Below are positions 55,001 to 63,335 of a DNA stretch of 64,000 nucleotides, in pieces. The stretch spans positions 89,104-153,103 of the forward strand of contig CAZWHY010000001.1 in the NCBI GenBank assembly GCA_964633725.1. Reading direction: 5' to 3'. Under the pieces are notes generated by a model. It worked only from the letters and a program-made list of their open reading frames with translations. It did not search any database and had not been told where the DNA came from. The translations under genes and the position numbers were made by a program. The DNA comes from Berkiella_A sp964633725. GTDB taxonomy: Bacteria > Pseudomonadota > Gammaproteobacteria > Berkiellales > Berkiellaceae. Numbering within the stretch: position 1 is the stretch's first letter; every line of letters starts with the position of its first letter.

Positions 55001-58000
55001 GATCGCTTTCTTTGTCTATGATTCTTATGGCGTCTTGAGCACATTTTCTAAAAGCAGTGTTGCCATCCAGCATTTTTTGAACAGATTCAAGTTCAATTTT
55101 TGAAAAATCGAGTTCTGAAATGTTCTCTCTATTTAAATCGGCGGCAATAAGAACCGCCAATGCCATTCTTGCCGCTGTTTTTTCACTGCCTGGATAATTA
55201 CGTGTTATTCTCTCGCCGATATGGTTAAAGGCTGAAGCAAAATCTTTTTGTGATTCTACTGCTTCAAAGGTTTGTTGCCATTCCTCTATTTCACTAATAG
55301 AATCCATACCATATATTTTTAAAATCCCAATGTCTTCTGAAGACAAATCAAATTTTTGGCATATTTCTCTTTCAGCATCAGATAGATGCGCTATTTTAGC
55401 TTCTTTGGCTGCATTTTTAGATGGTTTCTTCTGACCTTTAGACTTAGAAATTTGTACTTTTGTTGCTTCATCTTTACCTGATTTGTGTTTTTCAATTTGA
55501 GCAGTATAGGATTGATATTGACTTTCAATAATTTCTCTAGCACTAGAGGCTGATGTTCGAGCCTCTTCAATTGGCCCTTTCTCAATTATCTCAAGCTTAG
55601 CTAAAGACTCTTGATAAGCTATTTTAATTTTTCTTTCTGCTGCTTCTATGTCATATTTTTTTTCTTTTGTAGAGATTTTTGCTAAATGTGTTAAGAGTTC
55701 AGGAATGATGCCATCCTCTATAGATTGGACAGATTTCAGATCATTTTGTTTTGCTAGTTCGACCTGCTGTTTTATTTTGGAGTTATCAAATAAATCTTTT
55801 GCCCATTGTTGAACCATTGGATTATCGTCATCTAACAGTGATAGTATCTCAACAGCGGATTTTAGTTTGTTAGTTGAGGGTAGGTCCTCAAACTTATCTG
55901 CTTGGCATTTGTCAAGCTTTAATAAATTAGCTATTATTTTATTGGCGGTACGGGCTTGTTCTTTGTGAGCTGGATCTTTTATCAATATGCTTAAGGCTTT
56001 TACGATATTCTTAAGATTAGTGTCATTGGTTGTTTTATTGTCTGAATTTTGTAGACTATCAACGAGTAAGGCTTTATAAATATCAGGTAGGTTATCTATA
56101 TTTTTTGCAATGTTGGCAAGTAGTTTCTTATTATAATCTACAAATACGCCATTATCATCGGTTATATCTTTATGTATGTTGGTTGCAATACCTTTGACGT
56201 GATCTATAGTGGAAGATTTCTGTTCTGATGCTTGTGTTGCTAATGCGTCTAGCTCTAAAAGGGTGGTGAGAGAGACATGAATATTTGTTGGTATGGGTTC
56301 GTTGCTGACAACTGAATTAAGACCTTGATAGTTTTTGTATAGCTTGTCAACACCATCGATACTATTAAGTGCAATGAGTGTTTTATTAATTTCTCCGGTT
56401 ATATAACTATTAGTACTATTTTTGAATTCATCAATATCTGCTCTTATTGCTTTTCGGTCATCTATATTTGCTTTAATATATATATCAACCATATTATATT
56501 GATAGGCTTGTAACTGATCAAGTTGCTGCTTATCATTAGGTGTTTGGGATATGGCTTTTCGGGCTCTTTGAATTTCTTCTGCTAGTTCTTGTGAGTTTTG
56601 GTTATGATTGATTGCCCATTGTTCGATAGAATCTAAAATTGTATTGGCTGATGAGCCTTCTAATTTGTCACTTAAGCTAGGATTTGTATAGAGTGGGAGT
56701 AGAGTATTGACTATATGTTGAAATGCTTTTTTGCCGGTATACTCTTTATCATCAACGATAACTGTTAGTTTGGTCGCAATCACACCTTGATCAAACTTTT
56801 CTACGACATGTTCTAAGGATGATATAGTATCTAAGTCAACAGCTTTTCTAGGAGAAAATGCCAATGACTGATTATACTGCTCTTCTGTTGTTAGCTCAGA
56901 TGAATTCAAAACGCGTGTGCATAAATCATAGTCATAAGGTACAAGATCTGAATGGATAGCTCTTAATTTTGCTTCAGCTATAAACTGAATAACATCCCCT
57001 TCTTGGAGGAATTTTATACCATTATCCTTCCCGCCGACTTTATCGGGATTGCCATCTCCAATAAAGGTAAGGTCAGTGTTAAAAACCCCCACAAAAGGAA
57101 CGAATGAGTCATTACCACTTTTTGCTTCATTATATGCTGCTCTGAGATTCTTATAACTTTTTTCAGTACTAAATAGTTTGTTAATGTTAGTAAGTTTGGT
57201 TTGAGATTCTTTTGATTTATTCAAGTATTCTAATCTGGAAATAGGGGATGATTGCAATGCTGCAGATATTGCGAGAGCAGACTGGAAGTCATTCATTTCT
57301 ATGGATTCCACAGCGATATCAATATATAGATCGTAGATTCGTTGTTGCTCTTTGACCGTTTTTGCAGAAAGGATATCATTTATAACCTGGTTGGAAGCGT
57401 TATTAAAAACATTGGCTATGTTATTGTATGAAAGATCATCATTCTTGCTCCACTTTTGATTGTGTAGATCTGACAAGTCAAATTGTCTAAGGAGTTGGAG
57501 TTGTATTGACTTGAATTCTTGTGCCATCTCTTTAGCATCATGTTTTTTTTCTTTTGATGCCAATAAATCGGCTATTTTTTTATCGCCTGGAACAGGTGGT
57601 GAGTTTATTTCGACAAGTATTTTTTTGTTGGTATTTTTGGTTATGTCAACTTTTGCCATTAAATCAGCTTTAGCGGATTCAAAACTATAATATACACTGT
57701 CATCTGATGTTTTAGCATATTGATAAAAATCCTGAATACCTTGATTGGTTGCATTTAAATATTCAGGGTTTGTGTTGGCAGAGATAAGTTCAGTAATGAG
57801 TATTTTAGCGTTATGCATAAAGATGGCTTTATCAGTAGGATTTTGTACGGCATCATAAGCTTTATTTAATTGTGTGAAGAAATTTTCTGATTTAACATCT
57901 GTGCCTTTTATGACATCCCAAGGTGGAATTCTAGAATAAATTGAAAATGCAATTGTTTTGTAGTCTTCTAATGAATAATTATTTTTATTAGATTCCTCAG

Positions 58001-60839
58001 GATCTCTATGTCCACTCATGAGTTGTAAAATTAATGAGGTTTGAGGTTTTAAATCACTTACTTGAAACTGTTTGACTTGGCTTCCTAGCTCAACTTTGCT
58101 GTTAGCTTTGGATTGGATTGTTTTTTTAGGTTTGGCCACTTTACTTGGTGATGGTTTGCTTGCTCCGGAATAATGCCTTTCTAATGTACGAGCATAAGAT
58201 GTGTGTTGCATTTCGATAGCGGCAATAGCATTTATGGCTGCAGTATTTGCTTCTTTAAATGGTCCGTTTTCTATAGCTTTAAGTGTAGTTAGAGTTTCTT
58301 GATATACGCTATCAATATCTTTTTCAACTTCTTGTGGTTTATAATTTTTGTCTTTTGTAGATAGTTTATCCACGTGTGAAATCATTTTAGACATGATTTT
58401 GTTTTGGAGAGATTCTACTAAACTTGAATCAGCATTCTTAGCCTCTTCAATGTTTTGTGCTATATCTGGGTTTTTGGATAACGCTTCTGCCCATTGTTTA
58501 ACCATTAGATCATCATCGTTTAATAGTTGTACAATATCTCTAGCAGATTTAAGTTGGCTATGGGGAAGAAGCTTATCAAATTTCTCTGCTTGACATGTAT
58601 CAAGCTTTAACAACTTATTGTCTATTGTTTGTTTGACTGCACTGGCTTGGTCTTTCAATGCGGGGTCTTTCATTAATATGCTTAAGGCGTCTATGATGTT
58701 TTTAAGATTAGTCTCATTGGTTTTTTTATTGTTTGAATTTTGTAGGCTATCAACGAGCAAGGCTTTACAAATATCAGGAAGTTTATCTATATCTTTTGCA
58801 ATGTTTGCAAGGAGTTTCTTATTATAATCTACAAATACGCCATTATCATCGATTATATCTTTATGTATGTTAGTTGCAATACCTTTGACGTGATCTATAG
58901 TGGAAGATTTCTGTTCTGATGCTTGTATTGCTAATGCGTCTAGCTCTAAAAGGGTGGTGAGAGAGACATGAATATTTGTTGGTATGGGTTCGTTGCTGAC
59001 AACTGAATTAAGACCTTGATAGTTTTTGTATAGCTTGTCAACACCATCGATACTATTAAGTGCAATGAGTGTTTTATTAATTTCTCCGGTTATATAACTA
59101 TTAGTACTATTTTTGAATTCATCAATATCTGCTCTTATTGCTTTTCGGTCATCTATATTTGCTTTAATATATATATCAACCATATTATATTGATAGGCTT
59201 GTAACTGATCAAGTTGCTGCTTATCATTAGGTGTTTGGGATATGGCTTTTCGGGCTCTTTGAATTTCTTCTGCTAGTTCTTGTGAGTTTTGGTTATGATT
59301 GATTGCCCATTGTTCGATAGAATCTAAAATTGTATTGGCTGATGAGCCTTCTAATTTGTCACTTAAGCTAGGATTTGTATAGAGTGGGAGTATCGTGTCT
59401 ACTACATGCTGAAAAGCTTTTTTTCCTGAATACTCCTTTCCATCCTTTTCTAGAGTCACAGATAACATGGTGTGAACAGAGCCTTCTTTAAAGCAACTAG
59501 CAAGGTTATTTAAAGATTTAATTTCACTTAAATTGACAGGATTGCGTGGGCGAAAAATCAAAGACTTGTTATATTGCTCTTTGTCGGATAATTCGGATGG
59601 TTCAGATATTCTAGTACAAATATCATATATACATGGTTTTACCTTTGACTGTAGGGCTTTTGATTTTGCATCAGCAATAAACCCAATGACAACACCTTCT
59701 TGTAGAAACTTGACACCGTTATCTTTATCTCGAACCTTACTCGGGTTTCCATCACCAATAAATGTGAGATCACCATTAAAGGTGCCAAGGTATGGTACAA
59801 AAGTTTCACCACTGTCTCTTGCTTCATTATAAGCTGCTCTGAGTTTTTTGTTATTACCATCTGTGCTATACAATCTACTTAACTTATCAATTTTTGATCG
59901 GTTTTTCTTAGACTTACTAAGATGTTTTAATCGGCCAACCGGCGCTGAGTCTAAACCTGCTTTAATGGCAACTGCAGTTTGAAAGTCATTGAGTTTTACT
60001 GCTTCAGTTGCAACATTAAGGTATAAAAAATAAATTCTTTGTTGCTCTTCCTCTGTTTTGGCTGAGACAATATCATTGATAACCATATTAGAAGTGTCAT
60101 TAAAAATTGTTGTGATATTACTATATGAAAGCTCTTTATTTTTGTCTTTGCTCCATTTTTGATTGTGCATATCAGATAGGTCAAGCTGTCTCAATAGTCG
60201 AAGTTGTACCTCTTTTAGGTCTTGTGCAATGTTTTTAGCTGTTTGTTTATTTGATTCTGAGCCAAGTGTTTCTGCAAATGATTGACTACCGTCTCGAATC
60301 GGTGCCTTGTGCTCTGCTGCTATTTTTTTATTGACGCCTGTCATACTACTAATTTGTTCTGTTAAATCGGATTTTACAGGCTCAAAATTATATTCAGGAT
60401 TGTTTTCGGCTGTTTTGGCATGAGTATAAAAATCGTTAACACCTTTGCGAGTGGCTTCTAAATACTCAGAATTTGTATTGGCAGTAATAAGGTTTGAAAT
60501 GAGTATTTTGGTATTATGTAAAAATACAGTCTTATCTTCTGGTGTTTTGATTTCATCGTAAGCATCTTGAAGTTGTGTGAAAAAATCAATGGACGTTACC
60601 TGGGTTCCAATAACATGTCCATTCTCATTTTTTTTATCCTTAGTAACATCCCAGGGAGGGATTCTAGAATAGATTGAAAATGCAATGGTTTGATAATCTG
60701 TTGTTGCATAATTCACATTATCATTGTTTTCTTTTGGATCCTTATATCCAGTCATTAATTGTAATATTAAATTATTCTGACTTTTATTTTGTTCAGAACT
60801 CATTTGTCTCACATCTGTTAATTCTACTGTTGTACCCAT
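52020..60839 (-). CDS. giant protein with two RasGEF-like domains, candidate host-directed effector
   Basis: 2939 residues from ATG 60839 (TTG 60851 also open). No signal peptide. Two homologous modules: an N-terminal helical region (residues about 28-165; again from about 940), each with TIAFSIYSRIPPWDV, then a Cdc25/RasGEF-like domain (about 205-405; about 1110-1310). RasGEF hallmarks are FNDTSNMVINDIVSAKT..RIYFLYLNVA, LNDFQTAVAIKAGLDSAPVGRL, and PYLGTFNGDLTFIGDGNP, matching the conserved iPflGxyLxDLtfieeGnp strand/helix. Long helical spacers follow each. Residues about 2200-2450 hold a possible macrodomain-like segment (SDRTQGPQAS...LHLTFVGQGAFNN). The C-terminus is proline-rich, ending in a GGAAPAA-type tail. 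RasGEF proteins are known among Legionella effectors. Confidence 0.82.
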   Translation of the reverse strand: MGTTVELTDVRQMSSEQNKSQNNLILQLMTGYKDPKENNDNVNYATTDYQTIAFSIYSRIPPWDVTKDKKNENGHVIGTQVTSIDFFTQLQDAYDEIKTPEDKTVFLHNTKILISNLITANTNSEYLEATRKGVNDFYTHAKTAENNPEYNFEPVKSDLTEQISSMTGVNKKIAAEHKAPIRDGSQSFAETLGSESNKQTAKNIAQDLKEVQLRLLRQLDLSDMHNQKWSKDKNKELSYSNITTIFNDTSNMVINDIVSAKTEEEQQRIYFLYLNVATEAVKLNDFQTAVAIKAGLDSAPVGRLKHLSKSKKNRSKIDKLSRLYSTDGNNKKLRAAYNEARDSGETFVPYLGTFNGDLTFIGDGNPSKVRDKDNGVKFLQEGVVIGFIADAKSKALQSKVKPCIYDICTRISEPSELSDKEQYNKSLIFRPRNPVNLSEIKSLNNLASCFKEGSVHTMLSVTLEKDGKEYSGKKAFQHVVDTILPLYTNPSLSDKLEGSSANTILDSIEQWAINHNQNSQELAEEIQRARKAISQTPNDKQQLDQLQAYQYNMVDIYIKANIDDRKAIRADIDEFKNSTNSYITGEINKTLIALNSIDGVDKLYKNYQGLNSVVSNEPIPTNIHVSLTTLLELDALAIQASEQKSSTIDHVKGIATNIHKDIIDDNGVFVDYNKKLLANIAKDIDKLPDICKALLVDSLQNSNNKKTNETNLKNIIDALSILMKDPALKDQASAVKQTIDNKLLKLDTCQAEKFDKLLPHSQLKSARDIVQLLNDDDLMVKQWAEALSKNPDIAQNIEEAKNADSSLVESLQNKIMSKMISHVDKLSTKDKNYKPQEVEKDIDSVYQETLTTLKAIENGPFKEANTAAINAIAAIEMQHTSYARTLERHYSGASKPSPSKVAKPKKTIQSKANSKVELGSQVKQFQVSDLKPQTSLILQLMSGHRDPEESNKNNYSLEDYKTIAFSIYSRIPPWDVIKGTDVKSENFFTQLNKAYDAVQNPTDKAIFMHNAKILITELISANTNPEYLNATNQGIQDFYQYAKTSDDSVYYSFESAKADLMAKVDITKNTNKKILVEINSPPVPGDKKIADLLASKEKKHDAKEMAQEFKSIQLQLLRQFDLSDLHNQKWSKNDDLSYNNIANVFNNASNQVINDILSAKTVKEQQRIYDLYIDIAVESIEMNDFQSALAISAALQSSPISRLEYLNKSKESQTKLTNINKLFSTEKSYKNLRAAYNEAKSGNDSFVPFVGVFNTDLTFIGDGNPDKVGGKDNGIKFLQEGDVIQFIAEAKLRAIHSDLVPYDYDLCTRVLNSSELTTEEQYNQSLAFSPRKAVDLDTISSLEHVVEKFDQGVIATKLTVIVDDKEYTGKKAFQHIVNTLLPLYTNPSLSDKLEGSSANTILDSIEQWAINHNQNSQELAEEIQRARKAISQTPNDKQQLDQLQAYQYNMVDIYIKANIDDRKAIRADIDEFKNSTNSYITGEINKTLIALNSIDGVDKLYKNYQGLNSVVSNEPIPTNIHVSLTTLLELDALATQASEQKSSTIDHVKGIATNIHKDITDDNGVFVDYNKKLLANIAKNIDNLPDIYKALLVDSLQNSDNKTTNDTNLKNIVKALSILIKDPAHKEQARTANKIIANLLKLDKCQADKFEDLPSTNKLKSAVEILSLLDDDNPMVQQWAKDLFDNSKIKQQVELAKQNDLKSVQSIEDGIIPELLTHLAKISTKEKKYDIEAAERKIKIAYQESLAKLEIIEKGPIEEARTSASSAREIIESQYQSYTAQIEKHKSGKDEATKVQISKSKGQKKPSKNAAKEAKIAHLSDAEREICQKFDLSSEDIGILKIYGMDSISEIEEWQQTFEAVESQKDFASAFNHIGERITRNYPGSEKTAARMALAVLIAADLNRENISELDFSKIELESVQKMLDGNTAFRKCAQDAIRIIDKESDLKNYRGSFKTVMFKVSGKSNVFSKKELSKIQEKFQTEDKFEHKEDRVAITEQAKSWFSGMAPIQSEIKTAQTMLRHCSDCLSQYPDDPFDDDDRLTEDFIAYIKADEDIPVSYTDTNSYDSMLFRHMMSHLQAQDNAIRQEIDSQNDDDEMEVLFEVDQPSLTTDLEAEILADELIAQLKSPSIPEQVQQLADKGFSNKDKTVNRNQLTWIEDTFNKTEKEIRVSLKNIPPPKTYSLSTINEAIQVQPENTSSELPHFTIVEGVSVNDLHKMPLGQNSVLQVASQFDFQESVGAFDAPVTSYASDRTQGPQASIEAAAAALHRKAAKDAGNLPNALTDLIPEDLQIKYPELYRHGYLQLSVIKDEQDKIWLLQHIKNNIEKLKVLPQDVICESTQARQLQVFCAAPSFQGAARPAEGSTDDLICKKLVVAQYTATAQLAVIKARETGKIVPLHLTFVGQGAFNNHPTVMQEAMESVASVVKGENVAVFAHAYNQAAKNKIEAQLESGKGSLFTTGYKTAEVFSKLATLKKLDSQTNLANKESLNIIIQEDDIEQLEVQEVKTWFPTISIDDEIRNSNNIILSNLNNEIERVQSTGGDNKTQLNALYSLRSICETRANFGTIDFESIVAAAKISMLPEQRLQFDTILDTCKISDLFESEKQVTVQQPTDGEGQEDSVDTNIEVVIKPDTEDESDQAKLLRLQELAFQFASDPKNNITKDELDSLRENLTALEKESPQWAKLEKERFTLVVKPKVKPSTIIEEQQTSPADSVDKNRRASTFLNQNLQAARKPKIDPEAPKQATQTAKQPPVSNQQVMQELKQAQKTGTSTADNLSIQAITDAAIAQKRSEGVNSKIVDIKTFPNDSTKKHGVMVSFKTDKPGTVVKTYAEDMGNDKVQFSIQKNASEEHKNTGIQAMCRLAVSAADKNTIFNVPASNKNPERQKFIEQCFKDAIQDAVAQNKFPEGTPTINLSTSPPPPAPRKGPGTRGGAAPAA
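56182..56700 (-). repeat. 519-bp intragenic repeat, second module copy
   Basis: Matches 58873-59391 (offset 2691 bp) with a single substitution over 519 bp (Thr versus Ile codon, near 56231). The flanking parts of the two modules are far more diverged. Confidence 0.92.
58873..59391 (-). repeat. 519-bp intragenic repeat, first module copy
   Basis: Partner of 56182-56700. It lies in the spacer after the first RasGEF-like domain and encodes the helical segment from about LEGSSANTILDSIEQW to LKGIATNIH-like residues. Confidence 0.92.
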
Positions 60840-61086
60840 AACTGTTCCCAAAAATTGGTGTGTAAATCATACTCTCGATATAAACTATGACCTTTAATAT
60901 GGGGAAAAGTTCAAATATTATAACGTATTGATTTATCTAAATATTATATGCTGCCAGAAAAGGGGCATATAATCTTATAAAAACCTCAATCGGATAACAG
61001 AACTATTTTGTGAGGAAACCGGGATAATAGGGATTGTGATTGATGCACTATTAAAACTTAAGATGTAGTATAAAAAAACACAGTAT

Positions 61087-61237
61087 GGAATGGGCATGTA
61101 ATAACTTACGGGTTTAGCGCTCAGTAAGCTGGCATATTCAGATGGAACGATTGAGGCAAAATTCGAGCATAGCAGGGCTATGTGAGTGTTTTTCCGATTG
61201 AGGTTCATTTAAGAGTAAGTTATTACATACCCATTCC
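61087..61237. mobile_element. 151-bp terminal-inverted-repeat element (MITE-like)
   Basis: The ends are 23-bp inverted repeats: GGAATGGGCATGTAATAACT and three further bases (61087-61109), against the reverse complement at 61215-61237, with 22 of 23 matching. The 105-bp interior has no open frame of note. It sits in the 495-bp gap between the two divergent RasGEF-type genes. Non-autonomous transposon or IS remnant is the best reading. Outside the element (60840-61086, 61238-61334) I see only AT-rich promoter-like sequence. Confidence 0.7.
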
Positions 61238-61334
61238 TATGGTCTTTTGAACTAAGCTGTTTGTATCAGTTTACTTATGCCAATATACTGGTGAGCATTA
61301 ATAAAAAGCCTAAATAAATTCAAGGATGAATATT

Positions 61335-63335
61335 ATGGGTGATATTTTTGATGCGATCCAACAAGGGAATATTAAAAAATTAAGTCAGTTTTTAAAAAGA
61401 ACTTCTAAACTACCTGGCTCTCCTAAAAAATTTTCTATTTCTGACTCGACACTTAATACGATTAACCGACCCAATAAATTTGGTTCTACACCCTTAATGA
61501 TGGCTGCCATGTCTGGCACTAAGCATAGTAATGAGATTTTTAGACTGTTACTACAATATGGTGCTCGCAGTGATATGAGAGACATGGATGGTTATACGAT
61601 TGCCCATGTGGTTTTAAAATATGGTAACTCAGAAAAAATAAGAATACTCATAGAGCATGATACGGAATGCTTTTTGATTCCTGACAATCAAGGACGCTTG
61701 CCAGTAGATTTATTAGAACTTTGTTCTGAACGAAGTTCAGATATAGATGAATTAAAAGAAGTACTGGTGTCAATCAGCCAGCCAAATTTTGCATTTTGTT
61801 ATAAAGCAGAGCCAGACATCAATTATAAAGTTATGTCAAAAAATCTATTAGGAAGCTTAAAAAACATCAAACGATACAATGAAAAATTTAATCATGCTAT
61901 TTTAGATGCGGGTTATAAGGCAACCGTTCAACCCAGTCGCTGTGGCTCTGATTTATCGTTATACACTGGGTTGGATTTTTTGATTAGAGGCTTTGATATT
62001 CAAGATGTTTCTGGTGTAGAGACATGTGTGAGTAAAGTGGATGCCAGTGCCTTAACGTGTATTGCTTATGGGATGGGACATCTTAATCAATCAATCGAAG
62101 TGATGAGATATATTGAGGGAACGCTTCCACTTTTATCATATCAGGGTCAATTAACCTGTATTTATCTCATGAAAGAAATTATTGCTTCTGATATAGAAGG
62201 GGAGCTCTTATCAAAAAAAGCATTTACAAAAACATACAAAAAAATATGGTTGCAAATAGACACTGAGTCATCAGAAATGTTAGCGACATTAAAAGTAATT
62301 ATGGACAGAATTATTGACATAAGGGATAAATATAATCAGCAAGCTGTACAATTTTTAAATTTAAGATTGGATGATTTAGAGGCGGATATTTTATTGCCCC
62401 ATAGGTTAGGTTGTATAAACTTAAGCCACTGTTCAGCAGATAGCAAAATTATTTTAGTGGAGGATGATTTTGATTTTTCAGGAGCTTTGACATCGAAACA
62501 ATTTGCTGAAAATATATACTTGCTCGATCAGGTTGGTTATTTGTCCGTATCGAATAAAGATTTTAATTCGAAAAATAAAACATTATTATCAGACTTTCAA
62601 AACTTACTAACCAATAAAGTCCGCTATGATATTTTATCTACAGAGCGCTTAGAAGATAAGGCTCGAGTGATAGATTTTTACTGCGATGTCGCTAATATAT
62701 TACTAAATAAACATCAAGATCAACAAGGTTTTTTAGGTGTGGTGACAGGTTTGAGTATTATCAACGAAAAAATGATGAGCTATTTATCGATTAGTAATAT
62801 TTTAAAAGACCGAATTACATTTTTGCAGGACTGTATTTCCCCATTTGGTAACTTTAAATATTTACGGACACATGCCAAGGAAAATAATAATGTGCTGCCA
62901 GCTTTTCAAATACTATTGTCTGACATCGCTCATGTGATGGATGCAGGATTAGAGATTGTTGAAAAAGCTGGCAGTTTAGGTAAATTATTATTGCCTATTA
63001 GTATCATAAAAGATGAATTGGCCAATCGAGATGTATTACCGCTACTTTTATCTGATGATTTTCAGTTAAGGTTTCTTTCTCTTGTTGTTCAACTAAATAG
63101 CGTGACAGAATCTGATATTAGCTCTTTGCGAGATGAACTTCGAGAAGAAATAGAACAAGCGGAGCAATTAGATGTGGTGTCTACTCCTATAGTACCACGG
63201 CTTAATTTTACGCCTTTATTTGATGGGTCTCAAGAGAATGCACAATCATCCTCTAGAAGTTGGCTTGAGCGTACTTTTTCTTCGAGAACGCCCAAATCGT
63301 CTAAATCATCGCACAATAAAAAATCACCGGCTTAA
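61335..63335 (+). CDS. ankyrin-RasGEF protein, candidate host-directed effector
   Basis: 666 residues from ATG 61335: AAGGA at 61322-61326 is 8 bp upstream, whereas it overlaps the alternative ATG at 61326. Residues about 1-125 form two or three ankyrin repeats (GSTPLMMAAMSGT, DGYTIAHVVLKYGNSEKIRI). About 200-345 is helical, perhaps a REM-like domain. About 380-575 resembles a RasGEF domain: DILSTERLEDKARVIDFYCD, GFLGVVTGLSIINEKMMSYL, FKYLRTHAKENNNVLPAFQI, LLPISIIKDEL. The C-terminal 40 residues are Ser/Arg/Lys-rich. Divergent from the giant RasGEF gene. The stop overlaps the convergent adenosine deaminase by 12 bp. Confidence 0.75.
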   Translation: MGDIFDAIQQGNIKKLSQFLKRTSKLPGSPKKFSISDSTLNTINRPNKFGSTPLMMAAMSGTKHSNEIFRLLLQYGARSDMRDMDGYTIAHVVLKYGNSEKIRILIEHDTECFLIPDNQGRLPVDLLELCSERSSDIDELKEVLVSISQPNFAFCYKAEPDINYKVMSKNLLGSLKNIKRYNEKFNHAILDAGYKATVQPSRCGSDLSLYTGLDFLIRGFDIQDVSGVETCVSKVDASALTCIAYGMGHLNQSIEVMRYIEGTLPLLSYQGQLTCIYLMKEIIASDIEGELLSKKAFTKTYKKIWLQIDTESSEMLATLKVIMDRIIDIRDKYNQQAVQFLNLRLDDLEADILLPHRLGCINLSHCSADSKIILVEDDFDFSGALTSKQFAENIYLLDQVGYLSVSNKDFNSKNKTLLSDFQNLLTNKVRYDILSTERLEDKARVIDFYCDVANILLNKHQDQQGFLGVVTGLSIINEKMMSYLSISNILKDRITFLQDCISPFGNFKYLRTHAKENNNVLPAFQILLSDIAHVMDAGLEIVEKAGSLGKLLLPISIIKDELANRDVLPLLLSDDFQLRFLSLVVQLNSVTESDISSLRDELREEIEQAEQLDVVSTPIVPRLNFTPLFDGSQENAQSSSRSWLERTFSSRTPKSSKSSHNKKSPA

